A DNA stretch of 64,000 bases from Hymenobacter polaris (lineage in GTDB: Bacteria; Bacteroidota; Bacteroidia; Cytophagales; Hymenobacteraceae), in the NCBI RefSeq assembly GCF_012927305.1, contig NZ_JABBGH010000002.1, forward strand, positions 1,178,001 through 1,242,000, read 5' to 3'. Positions 59,574 through 64,000 of the stretch are shown here, piece by piece (positions within the stretch are counted from its first letter, which is position 1; every line of letters begins with the position of its first letter). The position numbers and the translations under genes are program-made. The notes under the pieces are model-generated. The model was not told the DNA's origin and did no database searches. It saw only the letters and a program-made list of their open reading frames with translations.

Positions 59574-59595
59574 GTAACTACGGTACCCCTAGGGG

Positions 59596-61392
59596 TTACA
59601 GTCCCGGAATTACGTTTAGCAAGCTCTTACCCTTGGTGGCAATGGCCTCGCGGAACTGGTCTTTTACTACGTTCTTGATAATTTCGCTGGTGTCGCGCTC
59701 GCCGCGGGCCAGGGCTTTCACAAACTCCACGGCCTGGGCGGTGCTCACCTTGCCGGGCATGGCGGGCTCGTTCTTGTCCACGTAGCAGTCTACTACCACC
59801 GGGCCATCGTGGGCCAGCGCCTGCCGGATGGTGGCGGCTGCCTCGTTGGGCTCGCGAATAGTGAAGCCGGCTGCCCCGCACGCCTCGGCGTACTTAGCAA
59901 AGTCGATGTTTTCGAGGTCTACCCCAAATTCGGGGTTGCCTTCCATCACAATCTGCTCCCACTTAATCTGCCCTAGGGCCTGGTTGTTGAAGATGAACAC
60001 TTTAATGGGCAGCTTGTAGCGCACGGCGGTAGCCAGCTCGCCCATTAGCATCGTGAAGCCGCCGTCGCCGACCAGGGCCACCACCTGCCGGCCGGGGTGC
60101 GCCACCGAGGCCGCGATGGCGTAGGGCAGGCCGGCCGCCATCGTGGCCAGCAAGCCCGAGGTCGAGAACAGCGTGTTTGCCTGGGTTTGGATGTAGCGGG
60201 CGGCCCAGGTGGTGTTATTGCCGCAGTCGCAGGTCACAATGGCGTCGGAATTGAGTAGCGGGCTCAGAATATGGGGAATTACCTGCGGCTTCATGGGTAC
60301 AGCCTGCTGGGTGCCGCGCTCGGCCAGCACCTCGCGCCAGGCCTTCATGTTGCTTTGGGCTTCTTCTAAGAAGTCGCGGTCGGTTTTGTGCTCCAGCAGC
60401 GGCAGCAGGCCTTGCAGCACGGTTTTGCAGTCGCCCAGCAGGCCCACTTCCACCGGCGTGCGCAGGCCGATATGGGTGGCATCGAGGTCAATCTGCACGG
60501 TGCGAGCCTGGCCGGGCTTGGGGTAAAACTGTAGGTAGGGAAAGTACGAGCCGATGATGAGCAGCGTGTCGCAGCCTTCCATGGCGTCTTGCGAAGGGGC
60601 GGTGCCCAGCAGCCCCAGGCCGCCGGTGGTGTAGGGCGAGTCGTCGGGCAGCACGCTCTTGCCCAGCAGGGCCTTGGCCACGGGCGCGCCCAGTTTCTCG
60701 GCCAGCTGCTCCAGCTCGGCGCGGGCCCCTAGGGCGCCCCGGCCGGCCAGGATGGCCACTTTCTTGCCGGCGTTGAGCACGTCGGCCGCCTTTTGCAGCT
60801 GGCTCTGGGTGGGGGCCACCTCGTAGCTCACGGTCACGGGCTTGGTGTGGCCCTCAATGTTTTGCGAGGAAATCTCGTCGTCGCTAGTGGTCCAGTCCTG
60901 AAAGTCCTTGGGGAAGGAGAGGTGGGCTACCGTGCGCTGCCCTAGGGCCGTGCGAATGGCCTGGTCCACAATAGTTTCGACGTGGTCAGGGCCCATCACG
61001 CGCTCGTTGCAGGCGGCCACGTCTTCGTAGAGCTTCACCAGGTCCACGTCCTGCTGCCAGTAGGTGCCGCTCAGGTCGTGCGCCGCGCTGCCCGTAATGG
61101 CCAGCACCGGCTGCCCGTCGTACTTGGCGTCGTAGAGGCCGTTGAGCAAATGGATGCCGCCCGGCCCGCCCGTAGCTAGGCACACGCCCAGCTTGCCCGT
61201 AAATTTGGCGTAGCCGCAAGCCATAAAGGCGGCCGACTCTTCGTGGCGCACCAGCACCAGTCTGATTTTCTCCTTGTGGGTGCGCAGGGCTTCGTAAATG
61301 CCATTTATCCCATCGCCGGGCAGGCTGAAGATGGTATCGACGCCCCAATCCAGTAATCGTTCGACCAACAGGTCGGCTCCGGTTTTAGCCAT
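59596..61392 (-). CDS. poxB: Thiamine-diphosphate-dependent pyruvate oxidase/dehydrogenase (PoxB-like)
   Basis: 598 residues. Pyrimidine-binding domain with catalytic Glu in LVLVRHEESAAFMACGYA, central FAD-type domain (LAGRGALGARAELEQLAEKLG), and pyrophosphate-binding domain with GDGGFTMLMGELATAVRYKL and FNNQALGQIKWEQ. It should oxidise pyruvate to acetate and CO2, passing electrons to quinone, or in other members to oxygen. Acetolactate synthase-type activity is less likely given the closer fit to PoxB and lack of a partner small subunit. Monocistronic, with its own terminator, divergent from the HTH-S24 regulator. Confidence 0.85.
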   Translation of the reverse strand: MAKTGADLLVERLLDWGVDTIFSLPGDGINGIYEALRTHKEKIRLVLVRHEESAAFMACGYAKFTGKLGVCLATGGPGGIHLLNGLYDAKYDGQPVLAITGSAAHDLSGTYWQQDVDLVKLYEDVAACNERVMGPDHVETIVDQAIRTALGQRTVAHLSFPKDFQDWTTSDDEISSQNIEGHTKPVTVSYEVAPTQSQLQKAADVLNAGKKVAILAGRGALGARAELEQLAEKLGAPVAKALLGKSVLPDDSPYTTGGLGLLGTAPSQDAMEGCDTLLIIGSYFPYLQFYPKPGQARTVQIDLDATHIGLRTPVEVGLLGDCKTVLQGLLPLLEHKTDRDFLEEAQSNMKAWREVLAERGTQQAVPMKPQVIPHILSPLLNSDAIVTCDCGNNTTWAARYIQTQANTLFSTSGLLATMAAGLPYAIAASVAHPGRQVVALVGDGGFTMLMGELATAVRYKLPIKVFIFNNQALGQIKWEQIVMEGNPEFGVDLENIDFAKYAEACGAAGFTIREPNEAAATIRQALAHDGPVVVDCYVDKNEPAMPGKVSTAQAVEFVKALARGERDTSEIIKNVVKDQFREAIATKGKSLLNVIPGL

Positions 61393-61713
61393 AACGGGTA
61401 AGGTTGAAAAGAGTAAGCAACTTTCCGGGGCTTTACGTAGCCGGGTGCTGGCCCGTTCGAGTGAGCCCGCCCGGCAGCGGCCGTAGCGGAGTCAATGCGC
61501 TATTTGGCCGGCGCGGCCCTAGGGGGCAGTAGACATTGCTTTTCGGCTAAAGGCGCTAGATTAGGTAACTAATTTTTTACGGACCCAACAAAATTTCCCC
61601 AACCGCGTTGGCAAGTCTAATGGAATTAGTAACTTGCGCCCTGTGTTGCCGAAATAGTTGCGTCGTCAGCCCGTCGCGTTGGGCCGGTTCCTCCCCCTAG
61701 CCTCCCTATCCCC
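61393..61713. other. Divergent promoter region
   Basis: 321 bases between poxB and the HTH-S24 regulator with no credible gene. It is AT-richer around 61555-61630 and should hold both promoters. No clear palindrome was identified. Confidence 0.5.
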
Positions 61714-62514
61714 ATGATTAATACCAACCTCAAGTTCTGGCGCCGCGAGCTGGGCCTGACGCAAGCTCAACTGGCTGATAAGCTAAGTATTAAACGCTCG
61801 CTGGTGGGCGCTTACGAAGAAGGCCGCGCCGAGCCGCGCCTGGCTACGCTGGTCAACATGGCCCGCCTCTTCAACATCCCGCTGGACTCGCTGGCCACTA
61901 CTGACTTTACCAAGCGCAAGAACGCCAAAACCGCCGCCGCCCTGCGCGAAGCTGGCCCGCTGGTAGAGCCCGAAGAAAAACCCATGCGCGTGCTGGCCTT
62001 CACCGTGGGCCCCGACCAGAAGGAGAACATCGAGCTGGTGCCCCTGAAAGCCGCCGCCGGCTACCTCAACGGCTACGCCGACCGTGAGTTCATCGAGGAG
62101 CTGCCGCGCTTCCGCCTGCCCATGCTGCCCGGCAACGGCACCTACCGCGCCTTTGAGATTGCGGGCGACTCGATGCTGCCCCTGGTAAGCGGCACCACTA
62201 TCGTGGGCCGCTACGTGGACGAATGGAACACCATCAAGGATGGCACGCCCTGCATCGTGGTAAGCCAAAAGGAGGGCATCGTGTTCAAGCGCATCTTCAA
62301 CAAGCTCAAGCAGAACCACTTGTTTGCGCTACATTCCGACAATCCCACGTACTCGCCCTACGACATCAAGGCCGAGGATGTGCTCGAAATCTGGGAGGCT
62401 AAGAGCTACATCAGCAGCACTTTCCCCATCGGCGGCGTATCACTAGAGCAGCTGGCCAGCATGGTGCTCGACCTCACGCAGCAGGTGAAGAAGCTGCAAA
62501 TGGTGCGCGTGTAA
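61714..62514 (+). CDS. HTH-S24 (LexA-like) transcriptional regulator
   Basis: 266 residues. N-terminal Cro/C1-type helix-turn-helix (LGLTQAQLADKLSIKRSLVG, 14-35), a linker, and a C-terminal peptidase S24 domain with Ser in AGDSMLPL (near 151) and Lys in IVFKRIF (near 192). An Ala-Gly pair in REAGPLVEP within the linker could be the self-cleavage site seen in LexA/CI repressors, so it may respond to DNA damage, although many Bacteroidota relatives are not shown to cleave. Monocistronic with a strong terminator; divergent from poxB, which it may regulate. Confidence 0.87.
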   Translation: MINTNLKFWRRELGLTQAQLADKLSIKRSLVGAYEEGRAEPRLATLVNMARLFNIPLDSLATTDFTKRKNAKTAAALREAGPLVEPEEKPMRVLAFTVGPDQKENIELVPLKAAAGYLNGYADREFIEELPRFRLPMLPGNGTYRAFEIAGDSMLPLVSGTTIVGRYVDEWNTIKDGTPCIVVSQKEGIVFKRIFNKLKQNHLFALHSDNPTYSPYDIKAEDVLEIWEAKSYISSTFPIGGVSLEQLASMVLDLTQQVKKLQMVRV

Positions 62515-62538
62515 ATCATATAACAGTTGTCATTTGCC

Positions 62539-62576
62539 AAGAAGGCCAGTCGTTTTGCAAACGACTGGCCTTTCTT
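62539..62576. terminator. Bidirectional terminator between convergent genes
   Basis: AAGAAGGCCAGTCGTTTTGC... forms an approximately 16-bp stem with AAACGACTGGCCTTTCTT. A/T tracts flank both sides, serving the S24 regulator on the plus strand and the membrane protein on the minus strand. Confidence 0.85.
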
Positions 62577-62597
62577 AATGGGTGCTAGGTACACTGC

Positions 62598-63158
62598 CTA
62601 CAAATTGTCATCTGCGGTAGTCTCAACTTCGACCTGTAGGATAGCACCTAACATGGCTGCGCTACGAACGGCTTGCGGCTGCCCAACGTAGGCCGCTACA
62701 ATACCAACAGGCGAGCCAGGGACGCGCAGCAATACTTGCCAGTTGTCCTCAACTGCTACAAGGCCGACACGCACAGAGCCATTATCCTCCAGCGGTAGTG
62801 AGTGCTTGTGTGGGCGGTGCCGGATAACAACGGATGTGATAATTGGCAGTGGGTTCCACTTGCCAAAGCGTAATCCAACCACCCACAAGCAACTGCGGAA
62901 GCGTTTGCGGCTACTATCCAACTCGAAGCGATAATGCTGAGTAGTGGTAGCTACGAGCAGCAATACACTGAATGGCGCAACTACAAGCGCTGCCATTTCA
63001 AGTGATAGCTCGGTTAGGGTATAAACCAGCAATGTTAAAATAAACAAGCTTGTGGCCGCCGCCACGAAACCTCGATACCAATGCTCCGCCAAAAACGGCC
63101 GGCTCAATACCCCATCATAGTGGGTAGCTGAACCGGCCATTTTGAGGTGGAAAGCCAT
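62598..63158 (-). CDS. Small membrane protein of unknown function
   Basis: 186 residues with two adjacent membrane helices (GFVAAATSLFILTLLVYTL and LVVAPFSVLLLVATTT, about 28-72), then a soluble beta-rich domain (YRFELDSSRKRFRSCLWVVG, VGLVAVEDNWQVLL). This layout resembles PH-like membrane-anchored proteins but I make no family call. Its ATG directly abuts the stop of the phosphohexomutase gene (no intervening base), so the two are co-transcribed. AT-richer than its neighbour. Confidence 0.65.
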   Translation of the reverse strand: MAFHLKMAGSATHYDGVLSRPFLAEHWYRGFVAAATSLFILTLLVYTLTELSLEMAALVVAPFSVLLLVATTTQHYRFELDSSRKRFRSCLWVVGLRFGKWNPLPIITSVVIRHRPHKHSLPLEDNGSVRVGLVAVEDNWQVLLRVPGSPVGIVAAYVGQPQAVRSAAMLGAILQVEVETTADDNL

Positions 63159-64000
63159 CTACTGCAGCTGCATCTCTTCGATAATCTGCTTGATTTTGGC
63201 TTCGGCCTTTTTGTGCGTGGGCTCGTAATCGGCGATGGAAGCTAGGGGCTCCTTCACGCTGAAGTAGAACTTGATTTTGGGCTCGGTACCGCTGGGGCGG
63301 GCCGACACCTTGTCGCCAGCCGCCGTGAGAAACTGCAGCACGTTAGAGCTTTCGACGCCGGTGGGTGTTTCGGTGCCGGTTTGCAGATTATGCAGCTTCC
63401 CGGTCTGGTAGTCGCGGATTTCCACCACTGGCGAGCCGGCCAGCGATTTGGGCGGGTTCTGGCGCAGGTTTTTCATCATCTCCTGGATTTCCTCGGCGCC
63501 GCGCTGGCCCTTCTTAGTCAGCGAGATAAGGTCTTCTACGTAGAGGCCAAACTGGGTGTACATCCGCTGCATCTCCTCGTAGAGCGTGCGACCCTGAGCC
63601 TTGGCCACGGCGGCCATCTCGGCTACCAGCGCGCAGGCCGATACGGCGTCCTTGTCGCGCACGAAGTCGCCAATCAGGAAGCCGTAGCTTTCCTCGCCGC
63701 CGCAGATGTACTGCTGCTGGCCCATCAGCTCGCGGATAAGGCCCGCGATGTACTTGAAGCCCGTAAGCGTGCGGTAATAGGTCACGCCGTAGTGGTGCGC
63801 GATGTCGCCCAGAATCTCGCTGGTCACTATCGTGTACACTATGAAGTCGTGGGGCTGGTGCTTGCCGGTGCGGGCGCGGGCCGACAGGATGTAGTGCGTG
63901 AGCAGGGCGGCGGTTTGGTTGCCGTTGAGCAGTACCCATTCGCCCTGGTCGTTTTTCACGCCTACCCCCACGCGGTCGGCGTCGGGGTCGGTGGCCAGCA
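63159..64000 (-). CDS. Phosphoglucomutase/phosphomannomutase, C-terminal part
   Basis: About 280 residues of the alpha-D-phosphohexomutase family, continuing past the right edge. The metal-binding loop DPDADRVGVGV is at the window end, followed by the sugar-binding GGEESYGFLIGDFV and the phosphate-binding loop ARPSGTEPKIKFYF. It interconverts hexose 1- and 6-phosphates. The N-terminal half with the catalytic phosphoserine lies outside the window. In-frame internal ATG/GTG codons near 63971 are not the start. Confidence 0.93.
   Translation of the reverse strand, partial: LATDPDADRVGVGVKNDQGEWVLLNGNQTAALLTHYILSARARTGKHQPHDFIVYTIVTSEILGDIAHHYGVTYYRTLTGFKYIAGLIRELMGQQQYICGGEESYGFLIGDFVRDKDAVSACALVAEMAAVAKAQGRTLYEEMQRMYTQFGLYVEDLISLTKKGQRGAEEIQEMMKNLRQNPPKSLAGSPVVEIRDYQTGKLHNLQTGTETPTGVESSNVLQFLTAAGDKVSARPSGTEPKIKFYFSVKEPLASIADYEPTHKKAEAKIKQIIEEMQLQ

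Overview
The window looks like chromosome of a high-G+C Bacteroidota of the Hymenobacter/Cytophagales type. Supporting signs are a SusC/SusD pair, a secreted protein with the gliding-motility (type IX secretion) C-terminal domain, the lack of obvious Shine-Dalgarno sequences, and TAnnTTTG-like boxes placed directly before start codons. No tRNA, rRNA or CRISPR array was found.

Layout. 0-13.4 kb holds housekeeping and envelope genes: a PLP threonine/serine dehydratase, a sugar nucleotidyltransferase, a repeat-rich secreted protein, a TPR protein, a GH92 glycosidase with an unusual N-terminal domain, a polytopic membrane protein, a SpoIIAA-like protein and a DisA_N-like putative sensor. 13.5-18.2 kb is a minus-strand light-signalling operon: heme oxygenase, bacteriophytochrome histidine kinase, a single-domain response regulator and a receiver-histidine kinase hybrid. 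18.4-22.8 kb carries murB, kptA, a lipoprotein and a secreted trehalase. 22.8-23.7 kb is a long non-coding stretch with a MITE-like element and candidate operators.

23.7-47.5 kb is an L-arabinose polysaccharide utilisation locus. SusC/SusD, an aldose epimerase, AraB-AraD-AraA, GH51, GH43 and a GH27 enzyme form one long plus-strand unit. A GH127/146-small protein-GH39 unit follows, then two minus-strand GH43 genes and a LacI-family regulator. Palindromic sites with a central CG lie before susC, before the GH127/146 gene and, twice, in the divergent GH43/lacI intergenic region, so one regulator probably controls the locus. The outer-membrane system imports arabino-oligosaccharides, the glycosidases release L-arabinose, and AraA-AraB-AraD convert it to D-xylulose 5-phosphate.

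47.6-50.5 kb is a decay zone: a broken zeta-toxin-like gene, its broken small partner, an intact AT-richer third gene, and the remnant of a PKD/gliding C-terminal protein with two Trp-to-TGA changes. A THUMP RNA methyltransferase lies between them. 50.7-64 kb holds recQ, a zinc-ribbon protein, an orphan DUF433 antitoxin-like gene, a TolC-EmrA-(unknown)-EmrB efflux cluster, a PoxB-like enzyme, an HTH-S24 regulator, a membrane protein and the end of a phosphohexomutase gene.

Two genome-scale signals overlay this. The palindrome CCTAGG, often extended to CCCTAGGG, occurs about 80 times by hand count, mostly inside genes and using otherwise uncommon CTA or AGG codons. A family of REP-like inverted repeats sits at at least six gene boundaries.
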